Source: Anaerococcus sp. mt242
Lineage (GTDB): Bacteria; Bacillota; Clostridia; Tissierellales; Peptoniphilaceae
DNA: 61,424 nucleotides
NCBI RefSeq assembly: GCF_016798225.1
Contig: NZ_JAEUYX010000008.1
Location: 1-61,424 of the forward strand
Direction: 5' to 3'
Both the position numbers and the translations under genes were made by a program. Under the pieces are notes generated by a model. It saw nothing but the letters and a program-made list of their open reading frames with translations. It did not search any database and was not told the origin of the DNA. Below are positions 39,153 to 48,044 of this stretch, in pieces. Within the stretch, counting starts at the first letter, position 1; every line of letters begins with the position of its first letter.

Positions 39153-39488
39153 ATGGATTGTGTATTTTGCAAGATTGCAGCAGGAGAGATTCCTACTGAT
39201 AAAATCTATGAAGATGAATATATAATTGCATTTAATGATTTAGATCCACAAGCGCCTATCCATTTTCTTGTTATACCAAAAAAGCACATAACAAGTTTAG
39301 CTACGCTCGATGAAAGTGACAGCGATCTATTAGCAAAAATTATGCTAGCTATTAAAAAATTAGCTAATGAAAATAATTTAGAAGGATATAGAGTTGTTAC
39401 AAATATCGGCGAAGATGGGGGACAAACAGTACCTCACTTGCATTTTCATGTTCTAGGTGGCAGAGCATTTCACTGGCCTCCAGGCTAG
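39153..39488 (+). CDS. HIT family (HinT-like) nucleotide hydrolase
   Basis: Small purine nucleoside phosphoramidase-type protein, 111 residues. It starts CVFCKIAAGEIPTDKIYED, with two zinc-like cysteines (Cys3, Cys6), and ends with the histidine triad HLHFHVLGG at about 95-103 followed by the HinT-type tail AFHWPPG. The natural substrate is unknown. A GGGGTGAAG ribosome binding site precedes the ATG. Fifty-seven bases separate it from rpsU. Confidence 0.95.
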   Translation: MDCVFCKIAAGEIPTDKIYEDEYIIAFNDLDPQAPIHFLVIPKKHITSLATLDESDSDLLAKIMLAIKKLANENNLEGYRVVTNIGEDGGQTVPHLHFHVLGGRAFHWPPG

Positions 39489-39545
39489 AAATGACTACAA
39501 TAGAATCTGAAAAAATTTTTGTGTTATACGAGAGGGGGGATAGAG

Positions 39546-39725
39546 ATGACAGAAATCAGAGTTGGAGAAAATGAATCAATCGATAGTGCAATTAAAAGAT
39601 TCAAAAGACAATGCGCAAGATCCGGTGTACTTTCTGAATACAGAAGAAGAGAACACTACGAAAAACCAAGCGTTATTAAAAAGAAAAAAAATGACGCAGC
39701 TAAAAGAAAAAACAGAAAAAAATAA
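39546..39725 (+). CDS. rpsU: 30S ribosomal protein S21
   Basis: Small basic ribosomal protein, 59 residues: [20 protein letters not shown] at the start, RREHYEKPS in the middle and a Lys/Arg-rich tail. The ATG at 39546 follows GAGAGGGGGGATAGAG; an open frame to 39519 adds nine unrelated residues. Monocistronic or read from the HIT promoter; a terminator follows. Confidence 0.97.
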   Translation: MTEIRVGENESIDSAIKRFKRQCARSGVLSEYRRREHYEKPSVIKKKKNDAAKRKNRKK

Positions 39726-39735
39726 TTTATGATAT

Positions 39736-39763
39736 AAAGAACCTAAGTGGTTCTTTTTATTTT
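39736..39763 (+). terminator. Terminator after rpsU
   Basis: AAAGAACC, loop TAAGT, GGTTCTTT, then a T-rich tail (TTATTTT). Confidence 0.85.
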
Positions 39764-39812
39764 ATCTAAAATTAGGGTACAGATATTATATAAACTTTTA
39801 AAGGAGCAATAA

Positions 39813-40796
39813 ATGAAAATATGCATATATAATCCAAACCCACTTTCTGAAAAATATATTAAAGAGTGGGAAAAGGAAAATAATATAGAAGTATATATAA
39901 TTAATGAACCTATCAATAAAGACAACTTAGATAAACTTGAAGGTTATGATGGGTTAGTTGTAACTGCATCCAGTGAGATTAGTGATGATATGTATCAAAA
40001 AATTGCAGGCTATGGCATCAAACAAATATCAATAACCTCAGTTGGATACGATAAAATCAATCTAGAAAAGGCAGATGAAGCTGGTCTTATCATCACAAAT
40101 ACCCCTGATTATTCACCAGAATCCATTGCTGAATTTACAGTAATGATGATTCTAAAACTCTTAAAAAGAGATAGTGAAATCCAAAAGGATATGAAAAATA
40201 AAGATTTTCGTTTTTCAGAAAATAAATTAGGACAAACAATAAGAGGAAAGACTCTAGGTATATATGGATTAGGAAATATAGGATATCTTGTAGCACAGGC
40301 CTTAGATGGTTTTGGAGTAGATGTTATAGCTACAACACCACATCCTAAAACATACGCAAAAAACATAATAAAGTTTGTAGAATTTGATGAACTTTTAGAA
40401 AAATCAGATATCATATCTGTTCACGCAGCCTTAGTAGATGAAAATTTCCACCAATTTGACAAAAATGCTTTTGACAAAATGAAAGATGATTCCTTTATTG
40501 TAAACACATCTCGAGGAGGACTTATTGATACAAATGCCCTACTAGAAGCAATTGATAATGAGAAAATAGCTGGAGCAGCTTTAGACGTTTATGAAAATGA
40601 AGAAGGAATCTATGGAAAAGATAATCCATCTTATGACGATGAATTATTTAATAAGTTACTAGATCATCCAAAAGTTGATATGTATAATCATGTTGCATTT
40701 TTTACCGAAACTGCTTTGGAAAATCAAATGAAATTTGCATTAAATAATGCAGTTGAAGTTATTAAAACTGGTGATAGTAATAAAAGAGTAAATTAA
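39813..40796 (+). CDS. D-2-hydroxyacid dehydrogenase (D-lactate dehydrogenase-like)
   Basis: NAD-dependent dehydrogenase of the D-isomer-specific family, 327 residues. The Rossmann motif GKTLGIYGLGNIG is near 148-160. Catalytic residues are visible as Arg in NTSRGG, Glu in DVYENEEG and His in YNHVAFFTETA near 291-301. The DVYENEEG context and the HVAFFTETA motif are like fermentative D-lactate dehydrogenases, but substrate specificity is not certain. AAAGGAG precedes the ATG. Monocistronic. Confidence 0.9.
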   Translation: MKICIYNPNPLSEKYIKEWEKENNIEVYIINEPINKDNLDKLEGYDGLVVTASSEISDDMYQKIAGYGIKQISITSVGYDKINLEKADEAGLIITNTPDYSPESIAEFTVMMILKLLKRDSEIQKDMKNKDFRFSENKLGQTIRGKTLGIYGLGNIGYLVAQALDGFGVDVIATTPHPKTYAKNIIKFVEFDELLEKSDIISVHAALVDENFHQFDKNAFDKMKDDSFIVNTSRGGLIDTNALLEAIDNEKIAGAALDVYENEEGIYGKDNPSYDDELFNKLLDHPKVDMYNHVAFFTETALENQMKFALNNAVEVIKTGDSNKRVN

Positions 40797-40824
40797 AAAT
40801 CGGGTCAAGTACCCGATTTATTTG
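40797..40824. terminator. Bidirectional terminator between the dehydrogenase and rsmI
   Basis: AATCGGGT, loop CAAGT-like, ACCCGATT. On the minus strand it is followed by five T residues and ends rsmI; on the plus strand the tail is TTTATTTG. Confidence 0.8.
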
Positions 40825-41639
40825 TTTAATGATAAGACATATTCATAAATTTCATTTTTTGAAAAATTGCTTATCTCTTTTATATTTTTTACTATGTCTT
40901 TTGTTCTTAAACCATCGTTGATTTGTGTTTTTATTATATCTTCATAATCTTTTAGTTCTTTATCTTGGCCATCAACTTTACCAGATAAAATTAATACAAA
41001 TTCACCTTTTAAGATTATATCATCTACATTTATATCTGAAATATCTTCTAATACAAATTCTTCAAATTTTTTTGTAAGTTCACGTGCGATGCAAAGTTTT
41101 CGATCGGCAAATTTCTTTTTAAAGTCAGCGATAGTATTTTCTAAATTGTGGGGGGTATCAAAAAGAATTGCTGTCTTGTATTCATTTTCTAATTCTATAT
41201 ATAGTTTATTTTTATCTCCATTTTTCTTTGGAATAAATCCATAATAAGAAAATCTATCATTATTAAGTCCAGAGCCTACGAGGGCTGTAATTATGGAACT
41301 TGCACCTGGTAAAATTGTATAGGAAATATTCTCTTCTATACATTTTTTTATCAAAATATGTCCCGGATCTGAGATGCCTGGCATACCTTGATCAGTTATT
41401 ACTCCATAAGTTTTTCCAGCTCGTGCATTTTCAATTATTTCTATAGATTTGCTTGTTTCATTAAATTTATGATAGGAGGTAAGGGGCTTATTAATCTCAT
41501 AGTGGTCAAGTAATTTTTTGCTTTCTCTAGTATCTTCGCAAGCAATTATATCCACTTCTTTTAAAGTATTTATTGCTCTAATTGTCATATCTTCGAGGTT
41601 TCCTATTGGTGTTGGGATAAAATAAATTTGATAGTCCAT
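40818..41639 (-). CDS. rsmI: 16S rRNA (cytidine(1402)-2'-O)-methyltransferase RsmI
   Basis: Tetrapyrrole-methylase-fold enzyme that 2'-O-methylates C1402 of 16S rRNA. The 273 residues begin FIPTPIGNLEDMTIRAI and contain ACEDTRESKKLLDHY near 34-48, TDQGMPGISDPG near 82-93 and FYGFIPKK. Length is typical. AAGGAG lies before the ATG. RsmH, the enzyme for the other modification of C1402, is encoded at 7138-8058. Confidence 0.96.
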   Translation of the reverse strand: MDYQIYFIPTPIGNLEDMTIRAINTLKEVDIIACEDTRESKKLLDHYEINKPLTSYHKFNETSKSIEIIENARAGKTYGVITDQGMPGISDPGHILIKKCIEENISYTILPGASSIITALVGSGLNNDRFSYYGFIPKKNGDKNKLYIELENEYKTAILFDTPHNLENTIADFKKKFADRKLCIARELTKKFEEFVLEDISDINVDDIILKGEFVLILSGKVDGQDKELKDYEDIIKTQINDGLRTKDIVKNIKEISNFSKNEIYEYVLSLNK

Positions 41640-41663
41640 AAAAACTCCTTTAATTTATTGTAT

Positions 41664-41696
41664 CAAAAAACACGCCTAAAACAAATTAGACGTGTT
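41664..41696 (-). terminator. Terminator of the flavoprotein gene
   Basis: On the minus strand AACACGTCTAA pairs with TTAGGCGTGTT (one G-T pair) and runs into TTTTTTG. It separates the flavoprotein gene from rsmI. Confidence 0.85.
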
Positions 41697-41707
41697 ATAT
41701 AATTATT

Positions 41708-43567
41708 TTATTTGTTAATATTTTCTGCTGCAGATTTACCTGAGATTCTACCAAATATAACTGCTGATGAGTAAGCTCCTGATGTATCAGTTACTTCACC
41801 TGCTGCATAAAGTCCTTCGATAATATTATCTTCATTATCTAAAACTTGAGCTTTTCCATTTGCAACTATTCCACCTTTTGTCATGTGTAGGGCAGGAGTT
41901 ACTTTTACACAATATAGTTTGCCATCTTTATTTATTTCAGCTTCTGCTGCTTCTTCTCTAAATGGATCATCCGCTTCACCTTTTACAGCTTTATTGTATG
42001 TGTCAATAGTTTCATTTAAAGTATCTGCTTCACATCCTATAGCTTCTGCAAGTTTTTCTACAGAATCATATTCGTCAATGTATCCCTTTTCTACTTGGTT
42101 AGATAATCTGTAAAATGAATCTTTTGCTGTTTCATCAAATATATAATAAACTGGACGATTTTTCATCATTTCTTGACCATACTCTATATCACCACTTGTT
42201 TCGTCGATAAATCTTTCTCCATTTTCATTTACAAAAATAAAGTTGCTATCAAATGCACCTGTTAGGTCACGTCTTGGGTCTAGGATTTTAGGGAATACAG
42301 ATGGTTTTTCCATATCGCCTAGTTTAATGTTATGATTTTTAGCTATTTCTACAAAATCTCCTGTCGCACCTATTTGGTTAGATGTTGGGATTTCTTCAGC
42401 GCCAGGGATGTATTCTGCGAGTAACTCAGGATTATTTGCAAATCCACCTGTTGCTATTACTGTAGATGTAGCGTTAATTTTATAAGTGTTTTCTTTATCC
42501 TCAACTGCAGCTCCAGTTGCTTTACCATCTTCGATTACTAAATCAGTTGCTTTTGTGCCTGGGATGATTTCTACACCAAGGTCCTTAGCTATAGCTTCAA
42601 GTTTTGTTTGGATATAGTCTCCGGCATATTCATCTTCTTTAGCCATGTGGTTCATAGATCCATCTTCACCAAAGTTATAATCTAAATCTATGCCTTGATC
42701 TCTTAGCCAGCTATCTACTTCAAAAGCACCTTCGGTTACAGCATCAATTCTATCTTCACTGTCCCAAGATTTTTCTTTATATTTTTCTTTATATTCATCT
42801 TTGGAAACTTCATTATTGTTAGCTTTCATAGCTTCTGAATTTGCCATATCAAAGAAATTCATATCAAATTTTCCGTTACCACTTAAGATATCCATTTTTT
42901 CAATTACTGTGACTTTATCCACACCATCTTGTTTTGCTTGGATAGCAGAAGCAAGACCAGCTGGACCAGCACCGATTACAAGTAAATCTGTAGTTTTATC
43001 TTCAGCTTCGGTCAATTCTCTATCTTCTTCATAGCCTGTTGAATTACTTACTTTAATTGAGTCCTTTTCTAGACCTGCTTCTTCTAATGCCGCTAATGTT
43101 GCTTGTTTAATAGCTGTTGTTGAGTATGTTGCGGCAGATACAGAATCTACGTCTGGGCTATTTGCTTCAATTATTCTTTCTTTAATGATAGGAAATGCTC
43201 TATTAATTACAGCATCTGATTCGTGATTTTCTAAAAGTTCTATGTCAGAAATTTTGCCATCAGCAATTGTTACTTCTAGATTTAGTTCACGGTCATAGCC
43301 ATTAGCACTAGCCTTGTATGTACCGTCCTTTAAAGATGAATTAGATTCGTTTTTGTTATCATCTTTATTTGATTCATCATCTTCTTTTTTTTCAGACTCT
43401 TTTTCTTTAGATTCTGTTGTTGAAGAGTCAGCCTGATTTTTATGATCTACTTCAGCTTTTTGTTCGGTCTCTTTTGCTGGCTCATTTGTTTTATTATTAT
43501 CACAAGCTGTAAAAACTAGGGATAATGAAAGGGCCAGAACGATAGATTTAAATTTATTAATTTTCAT
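41708..43567 (-). CDS. Exported FMN-binding, FAD-dependent reductase lipoprotein (fumarate/urocanate reductase-like)
   Basis: The 619 residues start with a lipoprotein signal peptide, lipobox LVFTAC with Cys22. A Glu/Lys/Asn-rich spacer (about 25-78) follows, then an FMN-binding domain (about 80-165) ending in DSVSAATYST at 141-150, the type of motif where ApbE attaches FMN covalently to Thr. The flavocytochrome c-type FAD domain begins with VIGAGPAGLASA at 197-208 and includes FDSNFIFVNENGERFIDE and GGIVANGKAQVL near the end. I infer an extracytoplasmic reductase fed with electrons through FMN; the acceptor (fumarate, urocanate, an acrylate) is unknown. AAGGAGG lies before the ATG. Confidence 0.88.
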   Translation of the reverse strand: MKINKFKSIVLALSLSLVFTACDNNKTNEPAKETEQKAEVDHKNQADSSTTESKEKESEKKEDDESNKDDNKNESNSSLKDGTYKASANGYDRELNLEVTIADGKISDIELLENHESDAVINRAFPIIKERIIEANSPDVDSVSAATYSTTAIKQATLAALEEAGLEKDSIKVSNSTGYEEDRELTEAEDKTTDLLVIGAGPAGLASAIQAKQDGVDKVTVIEKMDILSGNGKFDMNFFDMANSEAMKANNNEVSKDEYKEKYKEKSWDSEDRIDAVTEGAFEVDSWLRDQGIDLDYNFGEDGSMNHMAKEDEYAGDYIQTKLEAIAKDLGVEIIPGTKATDLVIEDGKATGAAVEDKENTYKINATSTVIATGGFANNPELLAEYIPGAEEIPTSNQIGATGDFVEIAKNHNIKLGDMEKPSVFPKILDPRRDLTGAFDSNFIFVNENGERFIDETSGDIEYGQEMMKNRPVYYIFDETAKDSFYRLSNQVEKGYIDEYDSVEKLAEAIGCEADTLNETIDTYNKAVKGEADDPFREEAAEAEINKDGKLYCVKVTPALHMTKGGIVANGKAQVLDNEDNIIEGLYAAGEVTDTSGAYSSAVIFGRISGKSAAENINK

Positions 43568-43638
43568 ATCTCCTCCTTTAGAAAATTATAATCAATAATA
43601 TTTTAACATTTTGTTAAATATATTACAAACTGTACGTT

Positions 43639-44340
43639 TTATAAATGACCGTTGATTTTTTTCATTTCTTCGCTATAAGTTCCATCTTTATAAATAATAA
43701 GAGGATCTTCTATTTTTAATCCATCATTTGCATTTTTTACAAATTCGATAAGTATAAATTGTGGTTTTTTATTATAAGTTGATTGAACGAATCTTATCCT
43801 CTTAGTTTTTAAATTTCCCGAAGATTTAAATATATCTACCATACGTTCGGGTTTGTGAATCATATACATTTTGCCCCTGTCTTTTAAAGTCTTATTTGCA
43901 AAATCAAAAATGTTTTGTAGGGTCAAGTATTTTTCTTGGCGTGATATTAAAAATTCTTCGCTTTTATTATTTATATTATCGCTTATCTTGTAGTAGGGAG
44001 GATTGGTTATTATATAATCGGCAGTATTTGTTTCAAGATCAACTTGATTTAAATCTTTATTTATAATTTCAATATTAGATATATCATTTAATTTTAAATT
44101 TTTTTCTAATAATTCGGATTTTTCATCTTGGATTTCAACTGCATAAACTTCTTTTAAATTATAATAAGCATTTGCTCCTAAACTAAGTATTCCAGATCCA
44201 CTGCCTATGTCTATTAAAGTCTTTCCTTTTTTCATTTTTGCAAAATCTAAGAGTATTATAGAATCCACACCAAAAGTGTAAGACTTGTCTACATGTATCA
44301 TTTTAATATCTGTGTTTGGTATATAATCTAATTTTGTCAT
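43639..44340 (-). CDS. TrmN6-type tRNA1(Val) (adenine(37)-N6)-methyltransferase family protein
   Basis: Class I SAM methyltransferase, 233 residues. YTFGVDSIILLDFA near 21-34 and DIGSGSGILSLGA near 40-52 (SAM motif I) match the TrmN6/YfiC family, and NPPYYK near 113 is the N6-adenine motif IV. Family members methylate tRNA1(Val) A37; that substrate is inferred here. The start lies just after the terminator of the aldehyde dehydrogenase gene. Confidence 0.88.
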   Translation of the reverse strand: MTKLDYIPNTDIKMIHVDKSYTFGVDSIILLDFAKMKKGKTLIDIGSGSGILSLGANAYYNLKEVYAVEIQDEKSELLEKNLKLNDISNIEIINKDLNQVDLETNTADYIITNPPYYKISDNINNKSEEFLISRQEKYLTLQNIFDFANKTLKDRGKMYMIHKPERMVDIFKSSGNLKTKRIRFVQSTYNKKPQFILIEFVKNANDGLKIEDPLIIYKDGTYSEEMKKINGHL

Positions 44341-44366
44341 ATTATCATTATAGTATATTTTTGCAC

Positions 44367-44391
44367 AAAAAAAGAAGAGCCTAGGCTCTTC
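44367..44391 (-). terminator. Terminator of the aldehyde dehydrogenase gene
   Basis: GAAGAGCC-TA-GGCTCTTC is a near-perfect palindrome; on the minus strand seven T residues follow. Confidence 0.92.
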
Positions 44392-44396
44392 AAAAT

Positions 44397-45821
44397 TTAT
44401 TTTGTATATATTGATTTTAATTCATAATATTCAAGTAATCCGTATAATCCACCCTCACGTCCAATACCTGATTGTTTATAGCCTCCAAATGGCAAGTTTG
44501 GTCCTTTTGTAGATGTATTTACATAACATTCGCCAGCATAGATTTGTTTTGCGATTTCTAGTGCTTTATCATTTTCACCGAATACTGCTGAGGATAAACC
44601 GTAGTCAACTGAGTTTGCAACTTCTATAGCTTCCTCAACATCTTTTACTTTTATGATAGATAAAACAGGGCCAAAGATTTCTTCATCGTGGATTTTCATA
44701 CCAGGTTTTACATTTGTGAATATGGCTGGTTTTACGTAGTATCCTGTGCCATCTTTATTAGGCACTTCTCCACGTATTAATTCCGCTCCTTCTTCAATGC
44801 CTTTTTCAATATAACCTTTTACTCTTTCAAATTGTTTTTTACTAGATAATGGACCTACCACTGTATTTTCATCTGTTGGATCTCCCACAGGGAAGTTTTC
44901 ATATTGCTTTAGAAATTCTTCTAAGACTTCATCATATATATCCTCTGTGAGAACTGCACGAGATAGGCAAGAGCAAGTTTGTCCAATGTTTTTATAAACT
45001 GTACCTAAAACTTGTTCAACAGCTTCTTTGATATTTGCCCCTTTTACAAATACTGCCGGTGATTTTCCGCCAAGTTCTAAAACTACTTTTGTCGCAGTAT
45101 CCATACCAGCTTTTGCTGATGCAGCTCCTCCGGCCAACGAACCAGTATAAGAGATCATAGCAACTTTTGGATGTTTATTTAGTATATCTCCGACTTCTGA
45201 TCCTTGTCCAGTAACTAGATTAAATACTCCTTTTGGGAAACCAACTTCATCAATACCTTTTGTTAGTAAGTAAGCAGAAAGTGGGGTAATAGTTGCAGGT
45301 TTTTGCACAACTGTACATCCAGATAATAGAGCTGGGATTACTTTTTGGATTATTTGACCCAATGGATAATTCCATGGGGTAATAGATGCAACAACTCCGA
45401 TTGGTTCTCGCACTAAGATACCACCTTCCATTGGAGTTTCTAAATCAATATTTTCTACTTGTTCAATAAATACATTTGTACGATCTACTTGTCTTCCAAC
45501 TTGAGAACCATGGCCAACATGAATTGGGATACCGAGTTCAAGCAAGATTAGCTTATCAAAATCATCTTGGTGTGCATCTATCCATTGATTTAATTTTTTT
45601 ACTAAATCAACCCTTTCGCTAAGGGGAGTTTTTGACCAAGTTTTAAATGCTTCGTAAGCTGCATCAACAGCTTTATTTATATCTTCTTCATTTGCACTAG
45701 GGATTTTAGCAAAAATTTCTTCTGTTGCTGGATTTTCGACATCGATAAATTCTCCGCTAGTGCTGTCTATATATTCACCGTTTATATAAAGTTTTTCATT
45801 GTTTAAGTTTTCTAAATTCAT
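44397..45821 (-). CDS. NAD(P)-dependent aldehyde dehydrogenase
   Basis: Oxidises aldehydes to acids. The 474 residues contain the PWNYP block with catalytic Asn151, the base Glu249 in LELGGKSP, the nucleophile Cys283 in GQTCSC, and EIFGPVL and the C-terminal PFGGYKQSGIGREGG. It is a complete ALDH of the non-acylating class, since it has the Glu. Substrate is unknown. GAGGTGA precedes the ATG. Divergent from glmM; monocistronic because a strong terminator follows. Confidence 0.93.
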   Translation of the reverse strand: MNLENLNNEKLYINGEYIDSTSGEFIDVENPATEEIFAKIPSANEEDINKAVDAAYEAFKTWSKTPLSERVDLVKKLNQWIDAHQDDFDKLILLELGIPIHVGHGSQVGRQVDRTNVFIEQVENIDLETPMEGGILVREPIGVVASITPWNYPLGQIIQKVIPALLSGCTVVQKPATITPLSAYLLTKGIDEVGFPKGVFNLVTGQGSEVGDILNKHPKVAMISYTGSLAGGAASAKAGMDTATKVVLELGGKSPAVFVKGANIKEAVEQVLGTVYKNIGQTCSCLSRAVLTEDIYDEVLEEFLKQYENFPVGDPTDENTVVGPLSSKKQFERVKGYIEKGIEEGAELIRGEVPNKDGTGYYVKPAIFTNVKPGMKIHDEEIFGPVLSIIKVKDVEEAIEVANSVDYGLSSAVFGENDKALEIAKQIYAGECYVNTSTKGPNLPFGGYKQSGIGREGGLYGLLEYYELKSIYTK

Positions 45822-45948
45822 AAAATCACCTCAAATAAATTTTACCCAATAGAAATTTTAATAACCATTAGTTTTTTTAAGTTAACTCAAAGTGTATAAT
45901 AAAAATATAAAAAACAGATATACATATTAAAAAGTATGAGGAGGGTTT

Positions 45949-47301
45949 ATGAAATATTTCGGAACCGATGGTTTTAGAGGAGAAGCAAATAAGGGACTAA
46001 ATGTCTACCATGCTTTTAAAATAGGAAGATTTTTGGGTGATTATTTTAATAAAAAAAATGGATATTCAGGAAAAATTGTAATTGGAAAAGATACTAGAAG
46101 ATCATCATATATGTTTGAAGACGCACTGTCAGCAGGTATTACATCTTCTGGATCAAATGCCCACTTACTTCACGTAACACCAACTCCATCTGTATCTTAT
46201 ATAGTAAGAAGTGAAGATTTTGATTGTGGAGTTATGATTACTGCAAGCCACAATCCTTACTATGACAATGGTATAAAACTTATAAATTCAAATGGGGAAA
46301 AAATGAATGATGAGTTTTTAGAAAAACTTGAAGCATACATTGACAGTGATATTGCCGATATAGATCTTGCAGTAGGAGAAAATATTGGACGTACAGTTGA
46401 CTTTATAGGTGGAAGAAATAGATACATTGCATTTTTAATCCAAACAGTGGATAAATCCTTTGAGGGTATAAAGGTTGGTCTTGATTGTGCAAATGGTGCA
46501 AGCTTTACAATTGCAAAACCAGTTTATGATGCACTAGGCGCTGATACTTATGTAATGAATGATAAGCCAAATGGATTTAATATAAATGTTGATGCAGGCT
46601 CCACTCATATAGAACACCTTCAAAAATTTGTGGTAGAAAATAAATTAGATATAGGCTTTGCTTTTGATGGAGATGCTGACAGATGTATAGCAGTAGATAG
46701 CGAAGGTAATGTGGTAGATGGTGATTCTATAATTTATGTATGCGCTAAACACATGAAGGATGAAGGAAAACTTCCATCAAATACTGTTGTTACTACAGTA
46801 ATGAGCAATATTGGTCTTTACAAAGCCTTAGATAATTTAGGCATTGAATATGTAAAAACAAATGTAGGTGACAAATATGTTCATCAAGCAATGGAAGAAA
46901 ATGATTATGAAATCGGTGGAGAACAATCAGGACACGTTATATTTAGAAAATATGCAAATACTGGAGATGGAATATTAACTTCACTTAGGGTTATGGAGGC
47001 AATGATTGATCAAAAATGTGATTTAAAATCTCTAACCCGTGATCTAACAATATTCCCACAAACTTTAGTAAATGTTAAGGTTAAAGATAAAGAAGCTACT
47101 TTAAATAACGAAAAAGTAAATCAAAAGGTAGAAGAAATTCCCCAAAGACTTGCTGATAGCGGTAGAGTTTTAGTCCGTGCTAGTGGTACAGAGCCACTTA
47201 TAAGAGTTATGGTAGAAGCTGAAAGTGATGATCTTGCTTCAAAAGTAGCAAATGAAATAGTTGATATTATTAATAAAGAGGGTTTAAGCTTAGATGCGTG
47301 A
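45949..47301 (+). CDS. glmM: Phosphoglucosamine mutase
   Basis: Converts glucosamine-6-phosphate to glucosamine-1-phosphate on the way to UDP-GlcNAc. The 450 residues begin YFGTDGFRGEAN, carry the phosphoserine loop TASHNP with Ser100, the metal loop DGDADR near 245, the GEQSGH sugar-binding loop and the C-terminal RASGTEPLIRVM. GAGGAGGG precedes the ATG, and TATAAT at 45895-45900 is a likely -10 box. The product feeds murG and lipid II synthesis. The stop overlaps the next gene by eight bases. Confidence 0.97.
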   Translation: MKYFGTDGFRGEANKGLNVYHAFKIGRFLGDYFNKKNGYSGKIVIGKDTRRSSYMFEDALSAGITSSGSNAHLLHVTPTPSVSYIVRSEDFDCGVMITASHNPYYDNGIKLINSNGEKMNDEFLEKLEAYIDSDIADIDLAVGENIGRTVDFIGGRNRYIAFLIQTVDKSFEGIKVGLDCANGASFTIAKPVYDALGADTYVMNDKPNGFNINVDAGSTHIEHLQKFVVENKLDIGFAFDGDADRCIAVDSEGNVVDGDSIIYVCAKHMKDEGKLPSNTVVTTVMSNIGLYKALDNLGIEYVKTNVGDKYVHQAMEENDYEIGGEQSGHVIFRKYANTGDGILTSLRVMEAMIDQKCDLKSLTRDLTIFPQTLVNVKVKDKEATLNNEKVNQKVEEIPQRLADSGRVLVRASGTEPLIRVMVEAESDDLASKVANEIVDIINKEGLSLDA

Positions 47302-47611
47302 TTTTAAAACAGGCAGACTAATAGATCCAAAAGAACGCGTACTTATTGTAAAAGATAAAGTTTACTCTAATGATAGTTTTATAATTTTTAATACATCAAA
47401 ACTAGAAGACTATCCACCTGAGGTTTACTATGATAGGGAGGATATATATCTTGGAAAAATGTTTGATGAAGATGTATATGTTTTACCAGATATTGAAGAA
47501 ATATTATTAGGATATCAAGACCAGTGTTTCTCAAATCATGACCTAGAAGATTTAAGGAAATTTTTGGTAAATAAAAGAATAACTTTTTTTGAAAGATTAG
47601 AGCAAAATTAG
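47294..47611 (+). CDS. Small unknown protein downstream of glmM
   Basis: I do not recognise this 105-residue protein. It is rich in Asp, Glu and Tyr, has no signal peptide or membrane segment, and has a patterned middle (YPPEVYYDREDIYLGKMF near 36-53) and a helix-prone end (DLEDLRKFLVNKRI near 86-99). It starts eight bases inside the end of glmM and ends just before the rpmG promoter, so it is expressed with glmM. Codon use resembles its neighbours, and the reading frame is clean, so I regard it as a real gene. Confidence 0.75.
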   Translation: MRDFKTGRLIDPKERVLIVKDKVYSNDSFIIFNTSKLEDYPPEVYYDREDIYLGKMFDEDVYVLPDIEEILLGYQDQCFSNHDLEDLRKFLVNKRITFFERLEQN

Positions 47612-47612
47612 G

Positions 47613-47641
47613 TTGACAAAGTCTTTTATGGATGGTATTAT
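47613..47641 (+). promoter_or_regulatory. Strong promoter of rpmG-secE-nusG
   Basis: TTGACA at 47613-47618 and TATTAT at 47636-47641 with a 17-base spacer and an extended -10 (TGG). It is one of the best promoters in the window, as expected for ribosomal-protein genes. Confidence 0.88.
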
Positions 47642-47686
47642 TAACACTTGTAGGAATTATCCGTATATTAAATAGGAGGTGTTTTA

Positions 47687-47836
47687 ATGGCAGATAAAGT
47701 AAAATTAGAATGTACTGAATGCAAAAACAGAAACTATGATACTACAAAAAATAAAAAAACTCATCAAGAGAGAATTGAGTTAAATAAGTATTGCCCATTC
47801 TGTAAAAAACATACATTGCATAGAGAAACAAAATAG
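47687..47836 (+). CDS. rpmG: 50S ribosomal protein L33
   Basis: The 49-residue protein ([20 protein letters not shown] at the start) has two zinc-binding CxxC pairs, Cys9/Cys12 and Cys36/Cys39, so it is the zinc-containing form of L33. AGGAGG precedes the ATG by eight bases. The gene was found by reading the sequence between the promoter and secE. Confidence 0.96.
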   Translation: MADKVKLECTECKNRNYDTTKNKKTHQERIELNKYCPFCKKHTLHRETK

Positions 47837-47845
47837 GAGCAAAAT

Positions 47846-48037
47846 ATGGCAAAAAAAGAAGAAGGTTTTTTCGCCTCTGTTGGGAGAGAAAGAAAAAAAA
47901 TTCAATGGCCAAGTAAAGAAAATACTATTGAATATACATTATTAGTATTAGCAATCAGTATTATTACAGGCCTTGTAATTTGGTTCTTAGATAAAGTTGT
48001 ATTTAGCAACCTATTGAATTTCTTAATCAATTTGTAG
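47846..48037 (+). CDS. secE: Preprotein translocase subunit SecE
   Basis: Essential subunit of the SecYEG channel. The 63 residues are the short Gram-positive form: a basic amphipathic helix (SVGRERKKIQWPSKENT) followed by one membrane segment at about 28-58. TAGGAG precedes the ATG. It is followed by nusG after seven bases. Confidence 0.96.
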   Translation: MAKKEEGFFASVGRERKKIQWPSKENTIEYTLLVLAISIITGLVIWFLDKVVFSNLLNFLINL

Positions 48038-48044
48038 GTGACCA

